This document shows positions 34,534 to 47,769 of a stretch of 64,000 nucleotides of DNA, one piece after another. The notes beneath the pieces were generated by a model. The model was not told where the DNA came from and ran no database searches. It saw only the letters and a program-made list of their open reading frames with translations. Source of the stretch: Apis mellifera (taxonomy: Eukaryota; Arthropoda; Insecta; Hymenoptera; Apidae); assembly GCF_003254395.2 (NCBI RefSeq), contig NC_037638.1, positions 1,431,001-1,495,000 on the forward strand, read 5' to 3'. Within the stretch, counting starts at the first letter, position 1; every line of letters begins with the position of its first letter. A program made the translations under genes and the position numbers.

Positions 34534-37500
34534 TATTAAGTTTTAAATTATCTTTACACTTTTTTTTTCTTTTTTACTATTTGTTTCGACACTCGAGAAG
34601 TGGAAATTGATCTTTATTCTATCTCTCTTTTTCGTTTATTTTCCTTATCTATATTTATTCTAAATTTATATATCCTTTTCATTCTTTTAATTCGAAGAGT
34701 GGCAATCGATCGAAGAGTCCTTGACCGGAAGCAGAGCAGCGGTTCTTGCCACCGTTGCATGACACGTAGTCGATGTGATGAGATAAGCGACGAAAAAATA
34801 ATCGTAAAGATAAATTGGAAGGCGAAACGATTCGAATAGGAAACGGAGATGAAAGATAATGGATAGAATCGAGTAAAAGAATTTTATTTTTCCCTTTAAT
34901 TTACGAGTCGTATCTTTACAATAAACTTAATCTAATCGACATTAACCAACCAATATTTAATATTCTCGTCTTATTTAAAAGTTTGATTACCTATTTTTTA
35001 CCTTTTTTAAAAATTGAGAAATAAATACAAGGGAAATAGAACTCGTTTAAGATTCTATTAATATTTATTTTATTAGTGAATTGATCGAAATAATTAAACT
35101 AAATCGTGCTTTAAGTGCTGTTCATAGTTCTAACATTTTTTTCTTTTTAAACGAAAAACTTGAAAAGCCAATCATTGTAAAAAGAAAAGCAAGAAAATTA
35201 AAATTAATGATTAATTTAGAATGCTGGTGCAAAAATCTGCCACGTTGTGATCGAGAAGAGAGAAGAAACGTGCGACTCATCATTAGATTGCGAAATTCAT
35301 TAAGGCCATCATCGTGTGTAGGAGGATGTAAGACATCTGTAACAATAAGAAACAACATGATTCAACATTCACAGTTCGGTCTGTTCGAAATTATTCAAAA
35401 ACAAAACGAAACTGTTGAATTCTGATAAAATTCTAATAATCTAACGAAAATCCAATGTTTCCATTAACTTCCATTGAGATAGAAGGATGAGAATTTGAAT
35501 AAAATTAATGAAAGGTAATTACCTTCATTGGCGTGATGGATGAATGTTTCATCCTCTTGAGAGAAGAAGCTCCAATATGTGCTCGAGACAAATATTTAAA
35601 GAAAAAAAAAAAGGAAAGAAAGAAAAGACCGTTTAAGTTATAATCGATGGACAAACAGTTGGGTCTAATTTGTCCATCCGTTATCCATCAAGAAAGGATT
35701 TAAAAGGCAAAGAACTTTTTTTTTTTAAAACAAACATTGATTTTGCTACCACGATCGCATTGCTCGCGATTACAAAAAATATAATCTGAAAGTAAATTAT
35801 GCTTTCGACACTTTTATCCATCCTTTTTTCTCATCCAGCATTCTTGTGATATTTTAAAATAATTGTGAATGAAATTAATTATCATTGAAAAATTACGTTA
35901 TTACGATTGTTCAAAATAGTTTTTAATAAGGAAAGGAAGAAGAATTATAAATTTGAAAAATATTGGAAAATTGAAAAATCAGAATTGGATATTCGGTGTG
36001 AAAAATATAAATAAATTGGAAGGAACAAAGAAATTAAGTTATTCTTCCAAAAACGAATCCTTCCAACAGAATATCTCTTTACAATATTTTTCAAATATTT
36101 TTAAACGATAATTTCAATTACGAAAACCGATGCCAATTATGCTTGCCAGGTCTCAATTACGAGCCTCGGCTCGTATAATATAATAATATAATAAAGATGA
36201 ATTATTAAATCAACAAATGAATAAATTTAAATAAATAAATAAATAAATAAGTAAGTAATAGAGGAGTAAACGAATAAGAGAATTAAATAAAAAGGAGTAT
36301 AAATGAATAAATAATATCTATAAATAAATATATAAATGAAAGTATATATATATGTAATGAGCCTCTGTCGATAATTAATAAAAAAGTCAAGAAATAAATA
36401 TTTAAAAATATAAATATGTAAAAAAGATAATAAAAAAAAGCTAATCAAAAAATGAAAATAAATAACAAGTATAGAACGACACGAGGCCAATAATTAAATG
36501 TTAAGTCGGATAATTTAATTTGAAATTATAAAAATTTAGAAACGATTGAAAATTTTTCAACACTCGTTGCCTCCTTGAATTTGAACTCAAATTATATTTG
36601 CTTCGATCCTCCGTCGTATTAGATTAACAAATCTCCCTTTTCGTGATTTTCCAATAAGATAGAACGTAGCATTAACAGAGAATACACGTTCTTTGGATCA
36701 AAAATGATTTCTTTTTCGAAAAACAACAATTTAACAATTTTCACGTTTCTATAGATATATATATCGTTAATTTATTGAAATAATTTATCCAATTAAGTTA
36801 AAGTTACATCTACGACCATTTTAATATCCCAACAATGATAACAACCATAAATAAATTTATATTAAAGTATCCGCAAATTCATCGAATTTTTTCCTATTTT
36901 TAATTTTATAATAATTAATATAACAATCGAATTGATCAAATTGAATTATCTCCGACCGCGTATTAAAATAATCATCCACGAAGCCTTGAATGATCAAGAT
37001 CGAGAGTTATGGCTTTTATCAAAAAAAATCACCTAACCAAGCTAACATAATTACAGAGAAAAAAAAAAAAATCCTATTTCAATATACAACACAATAATTC
37101 ATACGACGACTGCGCGGAGCGTATTCGTACATACGTTTACTCGAATCGGCTTCTAACAGAAGTGGAGACCGGTTTAACGAGGCCACGCTACGAAATATCG
37201 CGTTCTTCTTGCATATCCTCCTCGAGGATAGCAAGTCTCGAGGGAGCGAACTCCGCGTAATTTCGTCTCGAGCTATGGAAATAATATCTTTCTTCGATCG
37301 AACGACTATATTTCTATATACGCGTTTTCCACGAATTTGATCGAATTGATTCTGCTCGAGCGAGAATTTTCGAAGGGACGATCTTAAAAAAAATAATATT
37401 TAAGATTATTCGGTACGAATTCCCACGAAAGGAGAGAAAAGAATTTATTGCGAGGCGGCGGGTGGTGCAACGATAATGGGCGAAGCCGATTAAAGGAAAA

Positions 37501-37804
37501 GAAAAATGGCGGCCCGTTCTCGGTTCAACAAATCACTCGCATTCGGTATCGTAACACCACTTTTCCTTTCCCTGCCATCGACAACATCGGTCTCTCCAGG
37601 CCAGACGGACGGGACGATCGATATTTATTCTTGGCCGGTGGCCAAGTGTTTCTGAAAGATTCGGAATTCTCTTCGATCCCTCCTCTCCCCTCTCCACATC
37701 TGCTCACGACAGGGATAATACGCGCTCGCTCCAACCGCTCGAATCGTCCAGAATTATTCGGACGTATAAAAATAGTCGGAGGTGTATAATAATTTGTATA
37801 ATGA
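34534..37804. other. Unique AT-rich DNA
   Basis: Includes an AATA/TAAA low-complexity zone (36170-36480) and a CpG-rich block at 37130-37790. The 114-codon frame at 35081-35425 starts with TTG and has no recognisable motif. No supported gene. Confidence 0.5.
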
Positions 37805-39430
37805 ATAATTGCTGGTGAATAAAATATTCTGATCGACGTTCAAGTTGCATTTTCTATTTAATATTCGATAATACATTATGCATTGAAGAATTATTGTTTT
37901 CTATTGTTTTTTTTCCTCTCTGATCGACGTTTAAGTTGCATTTTCTGTTTAATACTCGATAATAGATTACGTATTGAAGAATTATTTTCCTCTGATCGAC
38001 ATTTAAGTTGCATTTTCTGTTTAATACTCGATAATATATTACGTATTGAAGAATTATTGTTTATTCTCCTCTGATCGACATTTAAGTTACATTTTCGATA
38101 ATTATGTATGAAAGAATTATTGTTTATTTTCCTCTGATATTTAAGTTACATTTTCTGTTTAATATTCGATAATGGATTACGTATTAAAGAATTATTGTTT
38201 ATTCTCCTCTGATCGACATTTAAGTTACATTTTCGATAATTACGTATTAAATAATTATTGTTTATTCTCCTCTGATCGACGTTCAAGTTGCATTTTCTAT
38301 TTAATATTCGATAATACATTATGCATTGAAGAATTATTGTTTTCTATTGTTTTTCTTCCTTTCTGATCGACGTTTAAGTTGCATTTTCTGTTTAATACTC
38401 GATAATAGATTACGTATTAAAGAATTATTGTTTATTCTCCTCTGATCGACATTTAAGTTATATTTTCGATAATTATGTATTAAATAATTATTGTTTATTT
38501 TCCTCTGATCGATATTTAAGTTGCATTTTCGATAATTATGTATGAAAAAATTATTGTTTATTTTTTTCTGATCGATATTTAAGTTGCATTTTCTGTTTAA
38601 TACTCAATAATAGATTACGTATTGAAGAATTATTGTTTATTTTCTTCTGATCGATATTTAAGTTGCATTTTCGATAATTACGTATATTAAATAATTATTG
38701 TTTATTCTCCTCTAATCGACATTCAAGTTGCATTTTCTGTTTAATACTCGATAATGGATTACAGTTTATACGTATATCGACGTTTAAGTTGCATTTTTTA
38801 TTCAATACTTAATAATACATTATGCATTGAAAAATTGTTCTCTATTGTTTCTCTTCCTCTCTTTAAGTTGCATTTTCTATTTAATACTCAATAATACATT
38901 ATGCATTGAAAAATTGTTCTCTATTGTTTCTCTTCCTCTCTTTTTAATTTGCAATTTTCTATTTAATACTTATAATAATACATTATGCATTGAAAAATTG
39001 TTTTCTATTGTTTTTCTTTAATTTGCATTTTCTATTTAATACTCGATAATGAATTATGTTTTATCTATCGACGTTTAAGTTGCATTTTCTATTTAATACT
39101 CGACAAATACATTACGCATTAAAGAATCGTTCTCTATTGTTTCTCTTCCTCTCTTTAAGTTGCATTTTCTATTTAACACTCGATAAATACATCATGTATT
39201 AAAGAACTATTTTTCTTCAAATTTTTCTTTTCTCTTTGATTTAAGTTGCTATTTTCTATTTGTACTTAACAATGGATTACGTTTGTGTATCGACGTTTAA
39301 GTTGCATTTTCTATTCAATCCTCGATAAATACATTTTGTATTAAAGAACTATTGTTTATCCTTCTCTGATCGACGTTTAAGTTGCATTTTCTATTCAATC
39401 CTCGATAATACACAATTATTATTTATTAAA
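37805..39430. repeat. Tandem array of about 70-110 bp units
   Basis: The unit is CTGATCGACGTTTAAGTTGC, ATTTTCTGTTTAATACTCG, ATAATAGATTACGTATTGAA, GAATTATTGTTTATTCTCCT. More than fifteen copies are visible. Many lack the central TTTAATACTCG block, giving long and short unit classes that alternate irregularly. Copies near 38760-39240 are a diverged subfamily (CATTATGCATTGAAAAATTG). Short Leu/Phe-rich frames here are repeat by-products. Confidence 0.9.
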
Positions 39431-39533
39431 TTATTTATCTATTAAAGAATTATTAATTACTTATATATCAAAGAAGTTTTGAAATTTTCGTAAATCCAGA
39501 AAACAGGCAATTAGAATTTTGATTCTCTCTCTG

Positions 39534-39536
<3 letters not shown>

Positions 39537-39591
<55 letters not shown>
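39537..39591. repeat. (GA)n microsatellite
   Basis: About 27 perfect GA units immediately after the preceding array. Confidence 0.95.
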
Positions 39592-39593
<2 letters not shown>

Positions 39594-40362
39594 GCATTTT
39601 TCTTTTTTTATTATTCAAGAGGTGAAATTTTCGCGTATTACACAGCCAATATATAATTTTATCCCGATCAAATCGATGATTATTCAACGATTATTCAGGG
39701 AAAGCGAGGAGTTGGAGATCGATTTAAACTGGATTTGAGGGATTGAGAATAATATCGTGAGCCGACGATTAATGCGAATAGAATAAATTTGTTTGGAATT
39801 ATTATGGAGATTGAAATAACCATGCATACTTTTCGAGAAAGGGAATAAGTCGAGGATTATTTTCCTTCAATGTTAAAAACTTGAGCATCTCCTATTAATC
39901 AATTTTATAATATCTCATCTTTTTCCATCCAATTTATATTTGTTTCTATTCGATCGATTATCGATTTAAGAAAGAAAAGTTACAATAAAAATCCATGTAT
40001 AAATATTTTACAACGTTTCTCTCTCTTATCATTTCAAATTACGTAAACGCGTGCACGATAGAAATTTCTCGAGCAGCTTTCGTGGAGCTTGGAATAAATT
40101 GGAAAAGGGAGAGCGAGGTGATTTAATCCAGAAACAAGGAAATTTCTCCCTTTTTTTTTCTCTCTCTTTGCACGAGATAAATCTCGTGAATCGTGTTTAA
40201 ATAATCCATGTTTAACTCGGTGTAATTGATACGGTTACGATGGGATGAAAAATGATGTAATAACAGGGAACGGGACGATGGAAATAGGGGACGGGAAATG
40301 GAATCTTTGTACGTGGAACCTTGGAAATATAATTTCAACATAACAACTGTAATTCGAAATGT
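39592..40362. other. Unique AT-rich spacer
   Basis: Separates two large arrays. No gene or RNA seen. Confidence 0.6.
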
Positions 40363-41645
40363 TCGAAGAGTATTTCTCCTATACTCGAAGTATACTCGAA
40401 AAATATTCCTCGTATAGTCGAAGTATATTCGAAAAATATTCCTCGTATGCTTGAAGTATATTTGAAGAATATTTCTCGTATATTTGAAGAGTATTCCTTG
40501 TATACACAAAAATATCTTCGATGAGTATTTCTCTTATACTCGAAATATATTCGAAAAGTATTTCTCATATACTCGAAAAGTATTCCTCGTATACTCGAAA
40601 TATATTCGAAGAGTATTCCTCGTATATTCGAAGTATATTCGAAGAGTATTCCTCGTATACTTGAAGTATATTCGAAGTATATTTGAAGAGTATTTTTCGT
40701 ATACTCGAAGTATATTCGAAGAGTATTCCTCCTATACTCGAAATATACTCGATGAATATTTCTCGAAGAGTATTCCTTGTATACTCGAAGTATATTCGAA
40801 GAGTATTCTTTGTATATTCGAAGTATATTCGAAGAGTATTCCTCGTATATTCGAAGTATATTCGAAGAGTATTCCTCGTATATTAGAAGAGTATTCCTCA
40901 TATACTCGACATATATTCGAAGAGTATTCCTTGTATACTCGAAGTATATTCGAAGAGTATTTCTCGTATACTCGAAGTATATTCGAAGAGTATTCCTTGT
41001 ATACTCGAAGAGTATTCCTTATATACTCGAAGAGTATTCCTTATATACTCGAAGAGTATTCCTTATATACTCGAAGAGTATTCCTTATATACTCGAAGAG
41101 TATTCCTTATATACTTGAAGTATATTCGAATTGTATTTTTCGTATACTCGAAAAGTATTCCTTATATACTCGAAATATAGTCGAAGAGTATTCCTCGTAT
41201 ACTTGAAGTATATTGGAAGAATATTTCTCGAAAAGTATTCCTTATATACTCGAAGTATATTCGAAAAATATTTTTCATATATTCGAGAGTATTTCTCATA
41301 TACTCGAAGTATACTCGAAATATATTCGAAGAATATTCCTCGTATACTCGAAGAGTATTTCTCATATACTCGAAGTATACTCGAAGAGTATTTCTCGTAT
41401 ACTCGAAGTATATTCGAATTGTATTTCTCGTATATTCGAAGAGTATTTCTTATATACTCAAAGTATATTCGAAGAGTATATTCGAAGAATATTTCTCGTA
41501 TACTCGAAGAGTATTTCTCCTATACTCGAAGTATATTCGAAGAGTATATTTTTCATATATTCGAAGTATATTCGAAGAGTATTCCTCGTATACTCGAATT
41601 ATATTCGAATATTTCTCGTATATTCAAAGTATACTCGAAGAGTAA
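40363..41645. repeat. 11-bp-quantum minisatellite, open in all six frames
   Basis: Built from three related 11-bp modules: GTATACTCGAA, GTATATTCGAA and GAGTATTCCTC. Most units are 33 bp (all three) or 22 bp (two, for example a run at about 41000-41110 of GAGTATTCCTT + ATATACTCGAA). The consensus contains no TAA, TAG, TGA or their complements, so long frames appear on both strands (plus 40484-41206, 240 codons; minus 40335-40901, 188 codons). The translation is a monotonous 11-residue YSKYIRRVFLV repeat or, for 22-bp units, a rotating 22-residue repeat. I see no promoter, splice signal or non-repeat domain, so I call it a satellite, not a gene. Confidence 0.92.
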
Positions 41646-44270
41646 TATCTGGTGATTGTATGAAATATATATATATGCATTATCGAGATCTATTTCAACT
41701 CAAATTGAGATTAATGAATCCGGCAATTATATATTTTTATTGTTACAATCTTTGAATTAATGGATGGACAATGGCTTGAGCAAAATTTCAATCGTGATTT
41801 CAATCGCGCAATCAACGTTCAAATACAATTTGCGCGGTTCTCATAAATTACGCTCCTCTCCTCCTTCTTAATTCCCTTTTCAGACACGGTTATATAATTC
41901 TGTTTCTTTTCGAGAGAGAGAGAGAGACAGAGAGGAAGAATAATTTTTTTCTAAATAAGTATTATAAATAGAAATTCAGAAGATTAAAATGTTAATAGAG
42001 GCTTTGAATAATATTCTGCTTCGCTGAACGTTCAATCATCTCGTTAACGAGAATTCTCTTCCTTTCATGGAATTTCAACGTAGAAATCCTTAAAAGATCA
42101 TCTTTGTCGTCGTGAGATGAAAAGTTCACGAAAAGTACACTGCCGATCAAAAATTCTAAAAATCACAAATTCTTTAATCACTAAATTCATTCTCTCTGAT
42201 ATAATTTCTCGAAATAAGAAACTTCGAAATTTAATTATTTATTTATTTATTGGATGAATTTTTTTTACGAATCTAAGCGAATGAAACTTTTAAATTTGAA
42301 AATTAATATTATTTCAATATTATTTTAATAGATTTTAAAAAAAATTTTATTATGTGCACTTATGTGTTAATTCGAATTTTTCCAATTTTTTAAATTCCGA
42401 GGAATATACGATTTCACGATTTCAAATTTCGAAAATTAACATTACGATTTTTCAGAAACAGCTTTAACAAATTTTCGCGTGAAAAAAATTTGTTCTACGT
42501 TAATAATAATTTAAATTTTTCCAATTACAAATTCCATTACAAATTCGCGTATAACGAGTTTTTACGTGAAAAAAATTTTCCGCATCGATACCGCGTTAAT
42601 TTGAATTTTTCCTATCCTTCGAAATCCGAGGAACGCGCTACTGGTTCCAAACTTCGTAATATTGATATTAAAAAAAATTCGATACAAATACAAATTTTGA
42701 AGAAAGAGAATCGAAAGATTACGTACAAAAAAATTGCCTGTCTTTTTTTTTTTTTTTCGAATTGCAAGGAATGACGCGCGAGCGACATTCGATGCTTTTG
42801 GCCGTTCGTGTACATTTTAAAGGGAAACGAGAGAAAGAGAATTTCGAGCACGCATTGAAGTCACGTTTCCTCGGTTTCGCATAAACGGCGAATCGACAAT
42901 TAGGCCGGCATAATGTACACGGTATACGGAGGAGAGTGGCGGGGGGAGCGGGGAGCGGGGAGTCGGATCCCAAAAGCAGACGCTCCTAATTACGACGATC
43001 CATCTACGATGAGGTGACTGGATCGCGTGACTGCGCTCGCCCGTAGAAGAAAGTTTCGTAAGTTTTAAACGGTCTCCCCTCTCCTCCTTCTTCTCCCACT
43101 CGCCGAGGAGAAGGAGTGGGGGAAAAGAAGAAGGAAGACGATGGGAGGACGGGAGGGGGGGGAGGGAACGAGGCAGGCAGAGAACACGGTTAGAATTTCC
43201 TCGACGCGGATAAATTGGATGCGCGTATCTCACTGGAAACGACGATTTAATAAGGATAGATGAACGCGTAACGCGTGTCTAAGATTTAGGCTTGCGATTT
43301 CGTCGTTTCATTCGAATAAAATTTTCTAGAAGGATCGTAAATGGTTCTTTTATATAAAGGCTCGATTATAAAAGAAATTTATATCTATTTCCTCCTAGGT
43401 GTTAAAATGTATATCGTTGTTTTAATCCTTTCGAATTAATACGTTCTTAAAATGTTTCGAATAAAAACGATGTCGAAAAAAGTATTCTTTCTTTTTTAGG
43501 ATAATTATAAATTATATCTCTAAAAAAAAATTATTTCAATTCGAATTCTCTTCTCTCGTAAATTTTATCGCGAATTTTTAAATTCATATATTTATCGATA
43601 ATTTATAGACAATATACCATTCAGTCAATTCTTTTTCTACGAGAAAAGAAAGAGCGTGAAAATTATTTTTCACCGCGTGTACAAAATAAAAGAAGAAAAA
43701 ATCAAGGCGAGACAATAGGCAGCATACGTTATATAATTAAAAAAAGAAAAAATGGAATATTTTCATTTACAGCTCGCGTCGATGATTACTTAACTCTCGA
43801 AAAGAGTGCGGGCGAGGACGCGTTTCGAATACATTTGATTCTTCCGTTGAGCACGAGTTCTGCTTTCCGATCGCGTAAAAAAAAAAAAAGAAAGGAGAAA
43901 AAAAAGGAGGAAACGGTGGTTTGGCGGTTTTATAAAATAAATTGCACGAGATGAACCACGAGAACGAGGTCGACGAGTAACGTTGGTCGCCGGCCAAGAG
44001 GAAAGTAATTACAAAAGCGTTATAAAGCCGAGTTGAATTATGCATTTCCCGCAGAGAAACCCTGTCCCGCCCTTGTCAACCTGTCGCTTCGTGTCAACCT
44101 TCCCCTCGAGATTAAGCTCGTTTTCGGGTGAAACGTTCTCGTCGTCTCTCTCTCTCGCTCTCGCTCTCTCTCGAACGATTCGTAACTCGTAACTGTTTTA
44201 TCATACGTTGATATATAGATATATATTTCTTTCATCTCAGCAGTTTTCAATTATTCTTTTTTATTCTCCC
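41646..44270. other. Unique DNA with GC-rich block and G-quadruplex motif
   Basis: AT-rich to about 42760, then a GC-rich block at 42880-43230 with GGGGGGAGC / GGGGAGC runs (42941-42960), an imperfect hairpin of CTTCTTCTCCCACTC with its complement (43088-43131) and GGGAGGGGGGGGAGGG (43151-43166). The right part has (CT)n at about 44144-44170. Opposed frames over the GC-rich block look accidental. Confidence 0.5.
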
Positions 44271-44274
44271 GTGG

Positions 44275-45350
44275 AATATTTTAATTTGGTGAAATTTAAA
44301 TATTAATCTAATCTTTTAACATTCGATTGTTATTATTAAACGGTAAATAATAAATAATCTTGAGAGATAAACTTATATATTAATATTGTTGAAATACTTT
44401 TTGGTTTCAAAATAAATATTTCAATTTGGTGAAATTTAAATATTAATCTATTGTTATTATTAAACAGTAAATGATAAGATTCGGTTAAAATTAATATTCG
44501 AAAGAGAATGAATGTTTATATACTTCAATATTGTTGAAATACTTTTTGGTTTCAAAATAAATATTTTAATTTGGTGAAATTTAAATATTAATCTATTGTT
44601 ATTATTAAACAAAGTAAATAATAAGATTCGGTTAAAATTAATATTCGAAAGAGAATGAATGTTTATATACTTCAATATTGTTGAAATACTTTTTGGTTTC
44701 AAAATAAATATTTTAATTTGGTGAAATTTAAATATTAATCTAGGTTCCAACCATTCGATTGTTATTATTAAATAATAAATAATCTTGAGAGATAAACTTT
44801 TCTTTTCGATTCGGTTAAAATTAATATTCGAAAGAGAATGAATGTTTATATTATATATTATATGTTATATTATATTATATTATATGTTTATATTATTTCA
44901 ATATTGTTGCAATACTTTTTGGTTTCAAAATAAATATTTTAATTTGGTGAAATTTAAATATTAATCTATTGTTATTATTAAACAGTAAATAATAAGATTC
45001 GGTTAAAATTAATATTCGAAAGAGAATGAATATTTATATATTTCAATATTGTTGAAATACTTTTTGGTTTCAAAATAAATATTTTAATTTGGTGAAATTT
45101 AAATATTAATCTAGGTTCTAACCATTCGATTGTTATTATATTATTATTATTATAACAGTAAATAATAAATAATCTTGAGAGATAAACTTTTCTTTTCGAT
45201 TCGGTTAAAATTAATATTCATATATTTACCATTCGATTATTATTATTAAACAGTAAATAATAAGATTCGGTTAAAATTAATATTCGAAATAGAATGAATA
45301 TTCATATATTTCAATATTATTGAAATACTTTTTAGCTTCAAAGATAATAA
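44275..45350. repeat. Tandem array, unit about 147 bp with longer variants
   Basis: GAAATACTTTTTGGTTTCAA starts near 44391, 44537, 44685, 44909 and 45055, with a decayed copy at about 45320. Units share AATTTGGTGAAATTTAAATA, TTGTTATTATTAAACAGTAA and TTCGGTTAAAATTAATATTC. Longer units carry an extra AATCTTGAGAGATAAACTT block; a TATATTA expansion sits in one unit (44850-44895). Confidence 0.9.
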
Positions 45351-47765
45351 AATCCTCGATCATCCTCGAGCTGGACGAAAGAAAAAGCGGACTTCAAATT
45401 CTACAATAATGATAATTCATCGAGCTAGAAAAATAAAAAGAAATAAAGAAAAAAGCGGAAGGAGTTTACACGAAATATTTGTCTATTGTACGCTGGATAA
45501 TAAAAATGACGGGGGGTCAACGACCACCACGCGACGAAACATTGTGAGGCGTGAAAGATCAAACGTGAACGCGTATACCAGTCAACGCGAAAACCAGTTT
45601 TATCGACCGTAAAGAAAAAAAAAAGAAAAAAAAGAAAGAAAAAATGTCGTTTAACGCGCCGTGTCATTGCCATTCACCCTTCGTTGCGCCACGTCGAATA
45701 ATCTGAATCGAAGAAAAAAGAAAAATTATTTATATCCGTTAAAAAAAATTCCTTCGCATTTCTATTTATATCTGAATTGATATTTCAGAAAATTCTCGAA
45801 CAAGATCGAAATCTTCGAAATCGAATCGAGTGAAATAAAAATTCACGAATAATTACGAGGATCGCAAAAAAAAAATCGAATAAGTAAAAAAGATTTGCAA
45901 TTTCGATCGGCATTCGCGGGATTTCCGGTTTTCACGGCGAGACAGGAGGGAATTTATCGACTCGATTTCGATGAATACCTCTGCAGGCGAGAATTATGAT
46001 TTTCCGTTGACGTGCACCGTGCGAACGTACGATCGAACGCCTTTCCTTCCGTTGGAAACATTCTGATTTTTGCCTCCCCCCTCTCTCTCCGTTATTTAAT
46101 TAATTGAGCAGAAAAAAACGGCACGCAAAGAATCGCGCGCTACGCGCCGATAATTTCTCAAACGAGTTTCAAACGGCGACGATTTACGAGTGGATTTTTC
46201 TTCGCCGCCAAGTGGAATTTTTTTTTTCCTTTCGTCAAACCTACTATTCATTTATTAGAGTTGAAAAATATCATGAGATAAAATTTTCGTTACACTTTGT
46301 ATATAAATACGTACGTACGTACAAGAAGGAAGAGCATGTTTCTTTCTTTCGAAAGTGGTACGAGTCAATCATTCGGCACAGCACTCGAAAAACGCGTTCT
46401 ATTCCCTCGTTCGATGTTGTTTTATCGAATGATGTAACAAAGTTCCATCTAACGAAATGAAATTAATTCTTTTTACATTATTTCTAAGAAAAATAGAAAT
46501 AAAAACAAGATAATAGAATTAATAGAATCGTAATTATTTCTCGCTTTTTCTTTCTCTCTTTCTTCCTGTTTTAAATTCGAAAACAATCAAGCTCGAAATA
46601 ATCGTATCGCGCTCACTTTCGAACGAAGGAAAGAACCGCCCACTAACCAAGCTTTCCCTTCTTCCAATCGTTTCCTTCGTAGCCCGTTCGTCGCGGCGAT
46701 TACACGCTCTGACGTAGAAGGACCTCTTTATCCCCTCTCCTTTGTTTTCTTCCTTTTCGTATTTCGGGACAGTCGTTCGGTTCGAGGAGGGAGCCACCTT
46801 CGCGAGTCGACACAACTTTGCACGTTGTGGAACGCGCGTGGAAATTTTAAACCGTTTAAACGGAACGACGTTGTTTCTTTTTTGTCAATTTTTCGAAGGG
46901 TGAATCGAATTGCTTAACAATCGAATTTTTTCGATAAAATGGAATATTTTTTTTTTTCATTTCGTCAAATCTACGATTTATTTATCGGAATTGAAAAATA
47001 TCACGAGATAAACTTTTCATTACACTTTGTATAACGAATGCATCTCGTTGAATTTGAAAGAATTTTAAAAAATGCTCGATTTCAAATGGAATTTTTCTTG
47101 GATTCACCAGGCTTGTTAATAAGTTATTTTTGGTACATTATAAATGGAAGGAAAAGTTTCTTTTTTTTTTGAAACGCCTTGTAATAATAAATATATACGT
47201 AACTTAATTTAAATTAAATTAAATTAAATTAAATAAATATGGCTTCGTCGAAGCAGATATTGAAGATAAAAGAGACTTAATCTTTTTTTTAAAAAAAAAT
47301 AAAAAAAACGTATCGCGAAAATCATTTTTAATCTCCAATTCTTTTTATCTTAATATTAATCTCCTCTCCTCTCTCGAGAGAAAAATTTCAATGACTTAAT
47401 TGAATTAAATTCATTCCTTGCCCGAAATTAAAATTACGAAATGAGAAACTCGAAAAAAAGTAAAAATTCTTCAACGAATTATGGTCGAGATACCAAAGTC
47501 ACGTAAGCGCAAAAAAATCCACGAAGATCGTGAATGGGTTCTCGAAGGAACGCGGTAAAATGAATCGAGTCGTCGAAACGAAAAATTGAATCTGTCCAAC
47601 AGTGACAGCAACTTTTCGTTATATAAATATTGTACGAGGATCCAGGAAAATCGAGGACGAGAAAAAATGTGATTTATCGACTGACAGATTTGAAAAATTG
47701 ATTAATTGACAAAAATGGATCGCAATTCTTTTATAAAAATCGTGGATGTCGAAAATTAAGGAAAA
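45351..47765. other. Unique DNA containing a dispersed 100-bp duplication
   Basis: Segment 46208-46308 (ends ..CATTACACTTTGTATA-like) matches 46938-47036 over about 100 bp, both with a T-run, TTCGTCAAA, TTGAAAAATATCA and GAGATAAA. An (ACGT)n run is at 46311-46323. No supported gene. Confidence 0.55.
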
Positions 47766-47769
47766 TCGT

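Noticed and set aside
40335..41755. Several long open frames (up to 240 codons) on both strands, as candidates for a repeat protein
   Set aside because: The repeat consensus lacks stops in all six frames, so open frames are automatic. There are antisense frames of similar length and no non-repeat domain or splice signal.
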